64,000 nt of DNA from contig NC_053391.1 in the NCBI RefSeq assembly GCF_905171765.1, positions 188,180,559 through 188,244,558 on the forward strand. The letters are read 5' to 3'. Position 1 is the stretch's first letter; every line of letters begins with the position of its first letter. Position numbers and translations under genes: made by a program. Below the pieces are notes generated by a model. That model was not told the DNA's origin, did not search any database, and was given only the letters and a program-made list of their open reading frames with translations. Of the stretch, positions 21,639-33,014 are shown one piece after another. The stretch is from Bufo bufo. Its lineage: Eukaryota > Chordata > Amphibia > Anura > Bufonidae.

Positions 21639-24362
21639 GTGTTACCAGCGGTTATTGTTTTTGGTGTTAAGACGGAGTCTATTTCTTTTTTTCTAGACAG
21701 TGGAGCAGGGGTAAATTTGATAGATGCCCATTTTGCCCGCACTATGGGTTTGTCTCTCTGTACGCTGCAGAGACCTATTCCCGTATTCGCTATAGATTCG
21801 GCTCCTCTGTCTCAGAGAAACCTCACCCACATTGTTCATAATTTACACCTTCGGGTAGGGGACCACCATAATGAGTGTCTTTCATGTTACGTTCTGGAGG
21901 GCCTTCCCTCTCCTGTGGTATTGGGTCTTCCCTGGTTGGTAGCGCACAATCCAGTGGTGGATTGGCAGGCCAGGGAGATATTGGAGTGGAGTGAGCATTG
22001 CAGAAGGAATTGCTTAAATAACAATTGCTTAATCGCCTCCATAGCTTCCCTACATACATTTATTTCGGACTTTGAGGACGTTTTTTCTGAAAAGGGTTGT
22101 CAGAAGCTACCACCTCATCGTCCTTATGATTGCCCGGTTAACCTGATTCCCGGTGCAAAATTACCCAAGTCCAGGTTGTATAATCTTTCGGGTCCCGAGA
22201 GACAAGCCATGAAAGATTATATCTCCGAGAGTCTGGCTAAGGGACACATCAGACCCTCTTCTTCACCCGTGGCTGCAGGGTTTTTCTTTGTTAAAAAGAA
22301 AGATGGGGGCCTGCGTCCTTGCCTAGATTTCCGTGAGCTAAACCAGATAACCATCCGAGACCCATACCCTCTTCCTCTCATTCCTGACCTTTTTAATCAG
22401 ATTGCGGGTGCTAGGTGGTTCTCCAAACTTGATCTTAGGGGGGCCTACAATCTGATTCGTATCAGGGAAGGGGATGAGTGGAAGACAGCTTTTAACACCC
22501 CTGAGGGGCATTATGAAAATCTAGTTATGCCTTTCGGTCTGACCAATGCCCCCGCTGTCTTCCAACATTTCGTTAATGATATTTTTAGTCATCTCATCGG
22601 CAGGTTTGTAGTCATATACCTAGATGATATCTTAATTTATTCGGCTGATCTGAAAACACATGAGGTGCATGTCAGGCAAGTACTGCAGGTCCTACGGACG
22701 AATAAATTATATGCGAAAATTGAAAAATGTGTCTTCGCCGTTCAGGAAATACAGTTCCTGGGATATCTATTATCTGCTTCAGGTTTCCGTATGGATCCTG
22801 GGAAGGTCCAGGCAATTTTAGATTGGGATCTTCCTGAGAACCTTAAAGCCCTACAACGGTTTTTGGGTTTCGCAAATTTCTATAGAAAGTTCATTAAAAA
22901 TTATTCAGTGATCGTTAAACCCCTTACCGACATGACTAGGAAGGGGACTGATTTTTCTAAATGGTCTGACGCCGCTAAAAATGCATTTTCCTCTCTAAAA
23001 GAAAGGTTTACCTCGGCACCTGTTCTAATTCAACCTGATGTCTCCCAGCCTTTTATTGTTGAGGTAGATGCGTCAGAGGTGGGAGTGGGGGCTGTATTGT
23101 CTCAGGGTCCGTCTCCTGGCAAATGGCGCCCTTGCGCTTTCTTTTCCAAAAAATTATCTTCTGCAGAGAAGAACTATGATGTTGGAAATAGGGAACTGTT
23201 GGCGATTAAGCTGGCGCTTGAAGAGTGGCGTCACTTCTTAGAGGGAGCAATCCACCCCGTCACGGTTATTACGGATCACAAAAACCTTCTGTACCTAGAA
23301 TCGGCTAAGCGTCTCACCCCTAGACAAGCTAGGTGGTCGCTATTCTTTACCAGATTTAACTTTGTAATCACCTATCGTCCTGGGGCAAAAAATACCAAGG
23401 CAGACGCGTTATCTCGTAGTTTCCCTGGAGGGGGTAATGCTAGTGATCCGGTACCTATTTTACAAAGAGGAGTGGTTGTCTCTGCTGTACACTCTGTTCT
23501 AGAGGGAAAGGTGTTAGAGGCCCAGGGGGACGCCCCGGCCTCTTGCCCCTCAGAGAAATTGTTTGTACCGTTAAACCTGCGTCTTGAATTATTAAAAGAA
23601 CATCATAATTCGGCACTTGCTGGGCACCCGGGTAGTAAAGCAACCTTGGAGCTATTATCTCGTCGTTTTTGGTGGCCAAGGTTGCGTCAGGATGTAATGG
23701 ATTTCGTGTCTCCTTGCTCTACTTGTGCACGCGCGAAAGTCTCTCATACACGTCCAGCAGGGTCTTTATTGCCTCTTTTTATCCCCAATAGGCCATGGAC
23801 ACATCTGTCAATGGATTTCATCACTGACTTACCGTTGTCTGCAGGTAAAACAGTTATTTTGGTAGTAGTAAACAGGTTTAGCAAAATGGTACACTTTATT
23901 GCGCTACCCGAACTTCCTAATGCTAAAACTCTTGCTCAGGTGTTTATCAGTGAAATCGTGAAGCTTCACGGGGTCCCTTCCGATGTGGTTTCGGATCGGG
24001 GAACCCAGTTTATTTCTAAGTTTTGGAAAGCTTTTTGTTCCCGTTTGGGGGTACACTTGTCCTTTTCCTCAGCTTTCCATCCTCAGTCGAATGGACAGAC
24101 TGAGCGTACCAACCAAAACCTAGAAACATATTTAAGGTGTTTTGTGTCTGAAAACCAAGAGTTGTGGTCATCATATTTACCGTTAGCTGAGTTTGCCATA
24201 AATAATCATTATCAGGAGTCCACTGGCAAGTCACCATTCCTTGGTGCATACGGTTTTCATCCCCAATTTTGTACTTTCAAAGAGGGGGGGGTCTTCTGGG
24301 GTTCCCGAAGAGGAAAGGTTTTCTTCATCTCTTTCTTCGGTATGGCAGAAGGTGCAAGTTAA
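21639..24362 (+). pseudogene. A1 pol: protease, RT, RNase H, integrase core
   Basis: A continuous 907-codon frame. Protease DSG at residues 20-22; reverse transcriptase with YLDD at 327-330 and FGLTNAPAVFQ before it; RNase H with Asp 477 (VEVDAS) and Asp 546 (TDHKN); integrase HHCC finger (HHN...GHPG...CSTC) near 650-700 and catalytic D726, D786, E822, an exact D-D(35)-E. All catalytic residues I can identify are present. An eight-G run at 24284-24291 (seven G in A2) shifts the frame, ending it at 24362 before the chromodomain. First ATG used as start; the frame may be read through from gag in an intact copy. Confidence 0.9.
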
Positions 24363-24993
24363 CTTGAAAAAGATGAGTGGTAAATATAAATGCATGGCCG
24401 ATAAGAAACGGTCGCCAGGTCCGGACCTAGGGGTGAATGACTATGTGTGGTTGTCTACTAGGAATATTAAGTTGAAGGTTCCCTCTTGGAAACTGGGCCC
24501 TAGGTTCATTGGTCCTTATAAAATAGTAGCCGTCATTAACCCTGTGGCTTTTCGCCTGGAGCTACCTCAGACTTTTAAGATCCATAACGTCTTCCATAAA
24601 TCGTTACTCAAGAAGTATGTTCCACCTCTAGAACCATCACCGCTGCCACCTCCTCCTGTTATTGTGGATGGTAATCTGGAGTTTCAAATAGCCAGAATTG
24701 TTGATTCTCGTCGGGTCCGCCGCTCTCTTCAGTATCTGGTGCATTGGAGGGGTTACGGTCCCGAGGAAAGAATGTGGGTTCCAGCGTCAGAGGTAAACGC
24801 CAACAGGTTAATTCAGGCTTTCCATGCCTCTCATCCGGAGAGACCTGGTCCTGAGTGTCCGGAGGCCCCTCGTGAAAGGGGGGGTACTGTCACGAGGGTA
24901 TCAAGAGCCACGTCTGACTCCGTTATACCCGGGGTCAGGAGGTCGCAGCGGGTGGCTGCGCGCTCTATATCTAAAGATCACGTTGTTTCTTAG
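24292..24993 (+). pseudogene. A1 integrase C-terminal and chromodomain
   Basis: Downstream of the G-run frameshift the pol product continues with SSGVPEEERF, the GPDLGVNDYVWLST and GPRFIGPYKI blocks (GPY/F module of gypsy integrases), then EFQIARIVDSRR, LQYLVHWRGYG and ERMWVPASEV, a chromodomain. Chromodomains at the integrase C terminus define chromoviruses and are thought to guide integration to heterochromatin. The stop is at 24991-24993, about 105 bp inside the 3' LTR, so the polypurine tract is translated (RERGGT). Confidence 0.9.
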
Positions 24994-25525
24994 TGATTGT
25001 TTTCTGTGTTTGCCTTGCTATCCTTTTTGTCTCAATCAGGGATCCGTAGCTTCTCCTCCTCAGCTGTTTCTTGTCTGCCACTCCCAACCTCCTTATATTC
25101 TCCCCTCACTCTTCTCTAGTTGCCAGTTATAGAGCTTCCTGCCTGGACATCTATACTGACCCACTGGAGTTGTGAATCCTGGTTGTCGTTCCTGTTGGGC
25201 TTCTTGTTGTCTCCTGTTGTCGCCCACCTGGGATTATATGTTGAGTTTGTATTGTCTGTCCTTCCCTTGGTGTTTTCCTTTAGAGCTAGTGGTGCGGACT
25301 AGTGTTCCCACCGCCCTGTTCACTATCTAGGGCTCAGCTTAGGGAAAGCCAGGGCTTTAGGCACGTGATCGGCGTACGGGTGAGGAACCCGTCTAGGGAC
25401 GTCAGGGCAGCCAGGTGCCAGCCGCTAGGTGAGTCAGGGGTCACCACCTTCCCTCTCACTTGGGCAGGGCCTTCCTTGTTCCCTCCCTCTGTGTCACGTA
25501 TGTGATAGTCACGCCGACCGTGATA
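24888..25525 (+). repeat. A1 3' LTR
   Basis: Starts TGTCACGAGGGTATC after a polypurine tract (AAAGGGGGGGTAC, 24877-24887) and ends near GCCGACCGTGATA. It aligns along its length with the 653-bp LTRs of A2 but is clearly older or from another subfamily. No partner LTR exists upstream. Confidence 0.85.
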
Positions 25526-26740
25526 GTGACAAAAAATTGTTTATTTAGCACAGTTTTTATTTTTTATTTTTTACGGTGTTCACCTTAGGGGTTAGGTCAT
25601 GTGATATTTTTATAGAGCCGGTCTATACGGACGCGGCGATACCTAATATGTATACTTATTTTTTTATTTATGTAAGTTTTACACAATGATTTCATTTTTG
25701 AAGCGGAAAAAAAATGTTTTAGTGTTTCCATAGTCTGAGAGCAATAATTTTTTCAGTTTTTGGGCGATTACCTTGGGTAGGGTATGATTTTTGCGGGATG
25801 AGATGACGGTTTTATTGGCACTATTTTGGGGTGCGTGTGACTTTTTGATCGCTTGCTATTACACTTTTGTGATGTAAGGTGACAAAAAATTGTTTATTTA
25901 GCACAGTTTTTATTTAAATTTTTTTACGGTGTTCATCTAAAGGGTTAGGTCATGTAATATTTTCATAGAGCCGGTCGATACGGACGTGGCGATACCTAAT
26001 ATGTATACTTTTTTTTATTTATGTAAGTTTTACACAATAATATCATTTTTTAAACAAAAAAAAAAATCATGTTTTAGTGTCTCCATATTCTGAGAGCCAT
26101 AGTTTTTTCAGTTTTTGGGCGATTATCTTAGGTAGGGTCTCATTTTTTGCGGGATGAGATGACTGTTTGATTGGCACTATTTTGGGGTGCATATGCCTTT
26201 TTGATCGCTTGCTATTACACTTTTTGTGATGTTAGGTGACAAAAAATTGTTTATTTAGCACAGTTTTTATTTTTTACGGTGTTCATCTGAGGAGTTAGTT
26301 CATGTGATATTTTTATAGAGCCGGTCGATACGAACGCGGCGATACCAAATATGTATACTTTTTTTTTAATTTATGAAAGTTTTACACAATAACAGCATTT
26401 TTAAAACAAAAAAAAATGATGTTTTAGTGTCTCCATATTCTGAGTCATATTTTTTTTATTTTTTGGGCGATTGTCTCAGGTAGGGGCTCATTTTTTGCGG
26501 GATGAGGTGACGGTTAGATTGGTACTATTTTGGTGGGCAAACACCTTTTTGATCGCTTGCTGTTGTATTTTTTGTGATGTAAGGTGACAAAAAAATGGTT
26601 TATTTAGCACAGTTTTTATTTTTTATCTTTTACAGTGTTCATCTGAGGGGTTAGGTCATGTAATATGTGTATAGAGACGGTCGATACGGACGCGGCGATA
26701 CCTAATATGTATACTTTTTTTGCCCCCCCTACTTGAACCT
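25526..26740 (+). repeat. About 350-bp tandem units of the TTAA element
   Basis: Units starting GTGACAAAAAATTG lie at about 25526, 25879, 26236 and 26584, each with TTTAGCACAGTTTTTAT, CGGCGATACCTAATATGTA, GTTTTAGTGT and GGGATGAGATGACGGTTT in order. A related unit precedes A1 at 20450-20837, so A1 sits between units of one array. The same unit recurs at 50488-50760. Confidence 0.85.
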
Positions 26741-27140
26741 TTTAATTTTTTGGGGGGAAAACTTTATTTTTTTAAACTTTTTTTTTTGTCCCACTTTGGG
26801 ACTTGAACTTTTGGGGGTCTAATCCTTTACAGAGGGCTGGATCTCACAGGCTCTTCACCGGAAGGCAGCGCGATGCCTTCCTTAGACATCGCGCTGCCTT
26901 CCATGCCATCGGGTACCCCCCACAGCCCCATGGGGACCCGATGGCACCACCGCCGCCACAACTTAGAAAAGCCACAAACCGCAGGTCTGAATTGACCTGC
27001 GGTTTGCGGCGATCGCCGACACGGGGGCAGTGACCGGGCGGCGGTGATCGGAAAAACACATGACGTACCGTTACGTCATGGGTCCTTAAGGACTCGGGAA
27101 CCATGCCGTACCGATACGTCATGGGTCCCTAAGGGGTTAA

Positions 27141-27222
27141 TAGTACACACTCAGATTGGGTCACTGTCACTAGTGGGTACCACAGGGGTCAGTATTGGGC
27201 CCTATTTTCTTCAATATATTTA
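27141..27222 (+). pseudogene. CR1 reverse transcriptase, second fragment
   Basis: The 82 bp encode TSGVPQGSVLGP, the conserved motif before the catalytic Asp pair in CR1/L2-type polymerases, and end within FNIFIN. It is bounded by TTAA on both sides, and reads in frame with the first fragment and the third. Confidence 0.85.
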
Positions 27223-27837
27223 TTAACCCTTTCGCTGTATGGCGCTGGAGCGATGTGCGAACATGGCTCCTACTCGCACATGCAACGGGCACCATGGCCG
27301 GCAAGTTAATTACTGTGACCGACAATAATGCCGATCGCGGTAATTAGCGGCCAATGGGGCTGTCGGTAGTTGTTCTGAATGCTATCAGCCTCCACAAACA
27401 GAATTTATAGGCTCATATATGAGCTTCAAAATCATAAAAAAAATAATAATAAATTACAGAAAAAAGCGTCAAAATGGCCAATTTGCAATTTTTTCATTGC
27501 TTCTCTTACCCAAATTTTTTAAATAAAAAGTGATAAAAAAAGTCACACACGTTACAAAATGGTATAAAAACTACAGATTGTCCCACAAAAAATGAGCCCC
27601 TATACAGCTCAGTAGACATAAGTATAGAATAGTTAAACGGTGGAGGAATTGCGTTTTTTACCACTTCCCACTACATTGTATGTCATAATTAATGGTGACA
27701 TTAGAAAATACAACTAGTCCCGCAAAAAATAAGCCCTCATACAGCCATGTGAACAGAAAAAGTTATGGCTCAAGGAGGATAGGGAAGAAAAATGAAAACG
27801 GAAAAAGAAAAAAAAACTCTGGTAGTGAAAGGGTTAA
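27223..27837. mobile_element. piggyBac-type TTAA MITE (615 bp)
   Basis: TTAA at 27223-27226 and 27834-27837 with inverted termini CCCTTTCGCTGTA and CCCTTTCACTACC. AT-rich interior (AAAAAGTGATAAAAAAAG) with no coding content. Removal with one TTAA restores FNIFINDLVEG in the CR1 frame. Confidence 0.85.
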
Positions 27838-28701
27838 TGATCTTGTAGAAGGCTTGCACAGTAAAATATCAATCTTTGCAGATGACACTAAACTGTGTAA
27901 AGTAATTAACATGGAAGAGGACAGTATACTGCTACAGATGGATCTGGATAGATTGGAGGCTTGGGCAAAGAAGTGGCAGATGAGGTTTAACACTAACAAA
28001 TGTAAGGTTATGCACATGGGAAGGAATAATGCAAGTCACCAGTACATACTAAATGGTAAAACACTGGGTAACACTGACATGGAAAAGGACCTAGGAATTT
28101 TAGTGAACAGCAAACTAAGCTGTATAAACCAGTGTCAGGCAGCTGCTGCCAAGGCCAATAAGATAATGGGTTGCATCAAAAGGGGCATAGATGCCCGTGA
28201 TGAGAACATCGCCCTGCCACTTTACAAATCACTAGTCAGACCACACATGGAGTACTGTGTACAGTTCTGGGCTCTTGTAAACAAGGCAAACATAGCAGAG
28301 CTGGAGAGGGTTCAGAGGAGGGCAACTAAAGTAATAACTGGAATGAGGGGACTACAGTACCCTGAATGATTTTTAAAATTAGGGTTATTCACTTTAGAAA
28401 AAAGACAACTCAGGGTAGATCTATTAACTATGTAAAAATATATCAGGGGTCAGTACAGAGATCTCTCCCATCATCTATTTATCCCCAGGACTGTGACTGT
28501 GACTGTGACAAGGGGACATTCTCTGCGTCTGGAGAAAAGAGGTTTGTACACAAACATAGAAGCGGATTCTTTATGGTAAGAGCAGTGAGACTATGGAACT
28601 CGCCGCCTGAGGAGGTGGTGATGGTCAGTTCATTAAAAGAGTGCAAGAGAGACCTGGATGTATTTCTGGAGTGTAATAATATTACAGGTTATAGCTATTA
28701 G
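27838..28701 (+). pseudogene. CR1 reverse transcriptase, C-terminal fragment
   Basis: Contains the catalytic FADD (27875-27886, FADDTKL), then WQMRFNTNKCKVMHMG, LGILVNSKLS, SLVRPHMEYCVQFW and RVQRRATKVI, the CR1 polymerase thumb and C-terminal region. The frame breaks near 28366 and continues in another frame through FFMVRAVRLWNSPPEEV to a stop at 28701. Stops and frameshift make it a pseudogene. Confidence 0.9.
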
Positions 28702-28883
28702 AGAGGAGTCGTTGATCCAGGGAGTTATTCTGATTGCCTGATTGGAGTCGTGAAGGAATTTTTTTCACCTAAAGTGGGGAAAATTGGCTTCTACCTCAGT
28801 TATTTTTTTTGCCTTCCTCTGTATCAACTTGCAGAATAAAAGGCTGAAGTGGATGGACAGATGTCTTTTTTCAGTATATAAAC

Positions 28884-29069
28884 GTGGCGGGGAAAAAAAT
28901 CCTGAATGATCGTGATCGGCGATCATTTAAACGTTTGGTGAAATCAAATCGAAGAAAAACAGTAGAACTTAGGGCTATGTTTAATAGTGAAAGTAAGAGC
29001 ATTTCCACACGCACAATGCGAAGGGAACTCAAGGGATTGGGACTCAACAGCTGTGTAGCTGTAAGATAA
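28884..29069 (+). pseudogene. Tc1 transposase, second helix-turn-helix fragment
   Basis: Encodes ILNDRDRRSFKRLVKSNRR and TRTMRRELKGLGL, the second DNA-binding helix-turn-helix of Tc1 transposases. It stops at the A2 insertion (29070); the apparent stop codon is created by the LTR junction. Confidence 0.85.
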
Positions 29070-29722
29070 TGTAATGACCGACGTCACGCACAGGGAGGAT
29101 AAAAGGGAAAGCCCTGCCCAAGGGAGAGGGAAAGGTGGTGACCCCTAACTCACCTTGCGGCTGGCACCTGACTGCCCTGACGTCCCTAGACGGGTTCCTC
29201 ACCCGTGCGGCGATCACGTGCCTAAACCCTGGCTTTCCCTAAAATGAGCCCTAGATAGTGAACGGGCCGGTGGGATCGCTAGTCCGCACCACTATCACTA
29301 AGAGGGAAACACTAGGGAGAGGACAGACAAAACAGACAAACACATACACCCAGGTGGGCGATCACAATAGACCACCAAGGTCCAACAGGGATCCGGAGGG
29401 TAGCGTTCTGGACCAACTACCAGAGAACGCAGCAACACAGCTCCAGAAGGTCAGAATAGATGTCCAGGCAAGAAGTTCTATCTCTGGCAACCAGAGAAGT
29501 GTGAGAGAGGAATATAAGGAGGTTTGGGAGTGCTGGACAAGGAACAGCTGAGGAGAAGGAGCTACGGATCCCTGAGTGAGCCAAAAAGGGTTTGCAAAGC
29601 AAACCCAGAAAGCTACCATAAGGAAAACAGCCCTATCTTAAATAGAGCGTGCAGCCAACCGCTGCGACTTCCTGACCCAGGGTATAACGGAGTCAGGCGT
29701 GGTTCTCGATACCCTCGTGACA
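29070..29722 (-). repeat. A2 3' LTR
   Basis: In element orientation it begins TGTCACGAGGG and ends GGTCATTACA. The polypurine tract GTAGAGAGGGGGGTAC (minus strand) lies just outside it. The pol stop codon lies inside the LTR, at 29638. Confidence 0.95.
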
Positions 29723-30171
29723 GTACCCCCCTCTCTACGATGGGCCTCCGGACACTCAGGACCAGGTCTCTCAGGATGAGAGGCATGAAAAACCCGAACT
29801 AGCCTGTCGGCGTTTACCTCAGACGCAGGAACCCACATTCTTTCCTCGGGACCGTAACCTCTCCAATGCACCAGATATTGAAGAGAGCGGCGGACCCGAC
29901 GAGAATTAACAATTTTGGATATCTGAAATTCTAGATTGCCATCCACGACAACAGGAGGGGGTGGCAGCGGTGACGGTTCTAGAGGTGGAACATATTTTTG
30001 GAGTAACGACTTATGAAAAACATTATGAATTTTAAAAGTCTGAGGTAACTCCAGGCGAAAAGCCACGGGGTTGATGATGGCTACAATTTTGTAAGGGCCA
30101 ATAAACCTAGGACCCAGTTTCCAAGAGGGAACCTTCAATTTAAGATTCCTAGTAGACAACCACACAGTCAT
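29638..30171 (-). pseudogene. A2 integrase C terminus with chromodomain
   Basis: Contains VWLSTRNLKLKVPSWKLGPR, GPYKIVAI, then EFQISKIVNSRR, LQYLVHWRGYG and ERMWVPASEV (chromodomain). It is out of frame with the integrase core because of a 2-bp deletion near 30166 (GACTGTGTGG where A1 has GACTATGTGTGG). Confidence 0.9.
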
Positions 30172-31018
30172 TCACTCCTAGGTCCGGACCTGGCGACCGT
30201 CTCTTATCAGCCATGCATTTGTATTTACCTCCCATATTTTTCAAGTTAGCTTGCACCTTCTGCCATACCGATGAAAGAAATGACGAAAACCGTTCCTCTT
30301 CGGGAACCCCAGAAGACCCCCCCTCTTTGAAAGTACAGAATTGGGGATGAAAACCATATGCACCAAGAATTGGTGACTTGCCAGTGGATTCCTGACGACG
30401 ATTATTTATGGCAAACTCAGCTAACGGTAAATATGATGACCACAACTCTTGGTTTTCAGACACAAAACATCTTAGATATGTCTCAAGGTTTTGGTTGGTA
30501 CGCTCAGTCTGTCCATTCGACTGAGGATGGAAAGCTGAGGAAAAGGACAAGTGTACCCCCAAACGGGAACAAAAAGCTTTCCAAAATTTAGAAATAAACT
30601 GGGTACCCCGATCCGAAACAACATCGGAGGGGACCCCGTGAAGCTCCACGATTTCACTGACGAATACCTGAGCAAGAGTCTTAGCATTAGGTATAGCGGG
30701 TAACGCAATGAAGTGTACCATTTTGCTAAACCTGTCCACTACTACCAAAATAACAGTTTTACCCGCAGACAAAGGTAAGTCAGTGATAAAATCCATTGAC
30801 AGATGTGTCCACGGTCTATTGGGAATGACGAGTGGTAATAGAGACCCTGCAGGACGTGTATGTGAAACTTTTGCGCGCGCACAGGTAGAACAGGAAGACA
30901 CAAAATCCAATATATCCTGACGCAACCTTGGCCATCAAAAACGACGAGACAATAGCTCCAAGGTTGCTTTACTACCCGGGTGCCCAGCAAGTGCCGAACT
31001 ATGATGTTCCTTTAATAA
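30149..31018 (-). pseudogene. A2 integrase core, two nonsense codons upstream
   Basis: The open part (30925-30149) starts MRQDILDFVSSC and contains the HHCC second half (CSTCARAK), MDFITDLP (Asp), SDRGTQFIS (Asp) and NGQTERTNQ (Glu). Upstream, the HHCC first half is read in the same frame but interrupted by a TGA replacing a conserved Trp codon (FWWPRL, near 30935) and a TAA replacing a Glu codon near 31018. The catalytic triad itself is intact. Confidence 0.85.
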
Positions 31019-31528
31019 TTAGAAACTTAGGTTCAACGGTCCAAACAATTTCTCTGAGGGGCAAGAGACCGGGGCGTCCCCCTGGGCCTCTAACACCTTC
31101 CCCTCCAAAACAGAGTGTACCGCAGAAACAACCACTCCTCTTTGAAGAATGGGCACCGGATCACTCACATTACCCCCTCCAGGGAAACAACGAGATAGTG
31201 CATCAGCCTTGGTGTTCTTTGCCCCAGGACGATAGGTAATCACAAAGTTAAACCTGGTAAAAAATAGCGACCACCTAGCCTGTCTAGGGGTGAGACGCTT
31301 AGCTGATTCGAGGTACAGAAGATTTTTGTGGTCCGTAATCACAGTGACGGGGTGGACTGCCCCCTCTAAGAAGTGACGCCACTCCTCAAACGCAAGTTTA
31401 ATAGCTAATAGTTCCCTATTGCCAATATCGTAGCTCTTTTCTGCTGCAGATAGTTTTTTAGAAAAGAAAGCACAAGGACGCCATTTGCCAGGAGACGGAC
31501 CCTGAGACAGCACCGCCCCCACTCCCAC
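31019..31528 (-). pseudogene. A2 RNase H segment
   Basis: Begins [14 protein letters not shown] and contains [19 protein letters not shown] (Glu) and [11 protein letters not shown] (Asp), then KADALSR. The first catalytic Asp (VEVDAS) lies just upstream of the first ATG at about 31545. A one-base loss near 31640 separates it from the polymerase. Confidence 0.85.
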
Positions 31529-31568
31529 CTCTGACGCATCGACTTCAACAATAAAAGGCTGAGAGACC

Positions 31569-33014
31569 TCAGGTTGGACTAGTACAGGTGCTGAGGTAAA
31601 CCTCTCTTTTAGAGAGGAAAAAGCAACTTTCGCGGTCAGACCATTTAGAAAAATCAGTCCCCTTCCTAGTCATGTCAGTGAGCCGTTTTACAATAAGTGA
31701 ATAATTTTTTATGAATTTCCTATAGAAATTCGCGAAGCCCAAGAACCGTTGTAGTGCTTTGAGGTTCTCAGGAAGATCCCAATCTAAAATTGCCTGGACC
31801 TTCCTAGGATCCATACGGAAACCTGAAGCAGATAAAAAATAACCTAGGAATTGTATCTCCTGAACGGCGAAGACACATTTTTCAATTTTAGCATATAATT
31901 CATTCGTCCGTAGGACCTGCAGTACTTGTCTGACATGCACCTCATGTGTTTTCAGATCAGACGAATAAATTAAAATATCATCTAGGTATATTACCACAAA
32001 CCTGCCGATTAGATGACTAAAAATGTCATTAACGAAATGTTGAAAGACGGCAGGAGCATTGGTCAGACCGAAAGGCATAACTAGATTTTCATAATGCCCC
32101 TCAGGGGTGTTAAACGCTGTCTTCCACTCATCCCCCTCCTTAATACGAATCAGATTGTAGGCCCCCCTAAGATCAAGTTTGGAGAACCACCTAGCACCCG
32201 CAATCTGGTTAAACAGGTCAGGAATTAGAGGAAGAGGGTATGGGTCTCGGATGGTTATCCGATTTAATTCGCGAAAATCTAAGCAAGGACGCAGGCCCCC
32301 ATCTTTCTTTTTAACGAAGAAAAACCCTGCAGCCACGGGTGAAGAAGAGGGTCTGATGTGTCCCTTAGCCAAGCTCTCAGAGATATAATCTTTCATGGCT
32401 TGTCTCTCTGGACCCGAAAGATTATATAACCTGGTCTTGGGTAATTTTGCGCCGGGAATAAGGTTAACCGGGCAATCATAAGGACGATGAGGTGGTAACT
32501 TCTGACAACCCTTTTCAGAAAAAACATCCTCAAAACCCGAAATAAATGTAGGTAGGGTAGTTATGGAGGCGACTAAGCAATTGCTATTTAAGCAATTTTC
32601 TCTGCACTGCTCACTCCACTCCAATATCTCCCTGGCCTGCCAATCCACTACTGGATTGTGCGCTACCAACCAGGGAAGACCCAGCACTACCGGAGGGGGA
32701 AGCCCCTCCAGAACATAACCTGAAAGCATCTCGTTCTGGTGGTCCCCTACCCGAAGGTGTAAATTATGAACAATGTGGGTGAGGTTTCTCTGAGACAGGC
32801 GAGCAGAATCAATAGCGAATATGGGAATGGGTCTCTGTAACGTACAGAGAGACAAACTCATAGTGCGGGCAAAATGGGCATCTATCAAATTTACTCCTGC
32901 TCCACTGTCTAGAAAGAAAGAAATAGTCTTATCACCAAAAATAATAACCGCTGGCAACACAAATTGCGATGTACGTATGGAGGAAACGTATACCCCCCGG
33001 CTGACATCCTCCAC
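31569..33014 (-). pseudogene. A2 protease and reverse transcriptase
   Basis: A 481-codon frame with protease FLDSGAGVNLI (near residue 34), LPKTRLYNLSGPE, KKKDGGLRPCLDFRELN, LDLRGAYNLIRI (Asp), FGLTNAPAVFQHF and YLDDILIYS (catalytic pair), then FLGFANFYRKFI. It breaks near 31645 (WSDRES instead of WSDAAK) by a 1-base deletion relative to A1. Very close to A1 but with a two-codon deletion before the DSG. Confidence 0.9.

Larger units (their letters stand above)
20838..25525 (+). mobile_element. Ty3/gypsy chromovirus A1, 5'-truncated
   Basis: Order: partial gag, protease, reverse transcriptase, RNase H, integrase, chromodomain, polypurine tract, one LTR (24888-25525). The 5' LTR, leader and first 42 or so gag codons are missing; homology begins at GGTAACCAGG directly abutting the host tandem repeat (GTGACTTTTTG). 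Right of the LTR the same repeat resumes at GTGACAAAAAATTG, with about 38 bp of the unit missing. I infer insertion followed by a deletion that removed the 5' end. Confidence 0.9.
19163..27140. mobile_element. 8-kb piggyBac-type TTAA composite element
   Basis: TTAA lies at 19163-19166 and 27137-27140. Termini are CCCCTTAAGGACTCAG and, inverted, CCCCTTAGGGACCCATGACG: imperfect but clearly related. TTAA plus CCC ends is the piggyBac pattern. The interior holds a 396-bp tandem duplication, a series of about 350-bp tandem units, and a chromovirus (A1) that accounts for 4.7 kb of the length. No piggyBac transposase was found. CR1 coding sequence resumes exactly after the right TTAA. Confidence 0.8.
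18954..28874 (+). mobile_element. CR1 LINE 3' portion split by two TTAA elements
   Basis: Three pieces (18954-19166, 27141-27222, 27838-28874) form one CR1 segment when the insertions at 19163-27140 and 27223-27837 are removed with one TTAA each. The 3' UTR contains GTATCAACTTGCAGAATAAA and GATGGACAGATGTCTTTTTT, close to the usual vertebrate CR1 tail. It is 5'-truncated, as most CR1 copies are. The 3' end abuts a Tc1 element at about 28875. Confidence 0.85.

Noticed and set aside
24016..24249. Minus-strand 77-codon frame conserved between A1 and A2
   Set aside because: It is antisense to the integrase catalytic region; similarity between copies follows from the sense-strand homology.
18954..28874. 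A host gene with exons separated by large introns
   Set aside because: The exon-like pieces are CR1 polymerase and are separated by TTAA-bounded transposons, not by GT-AG introns.
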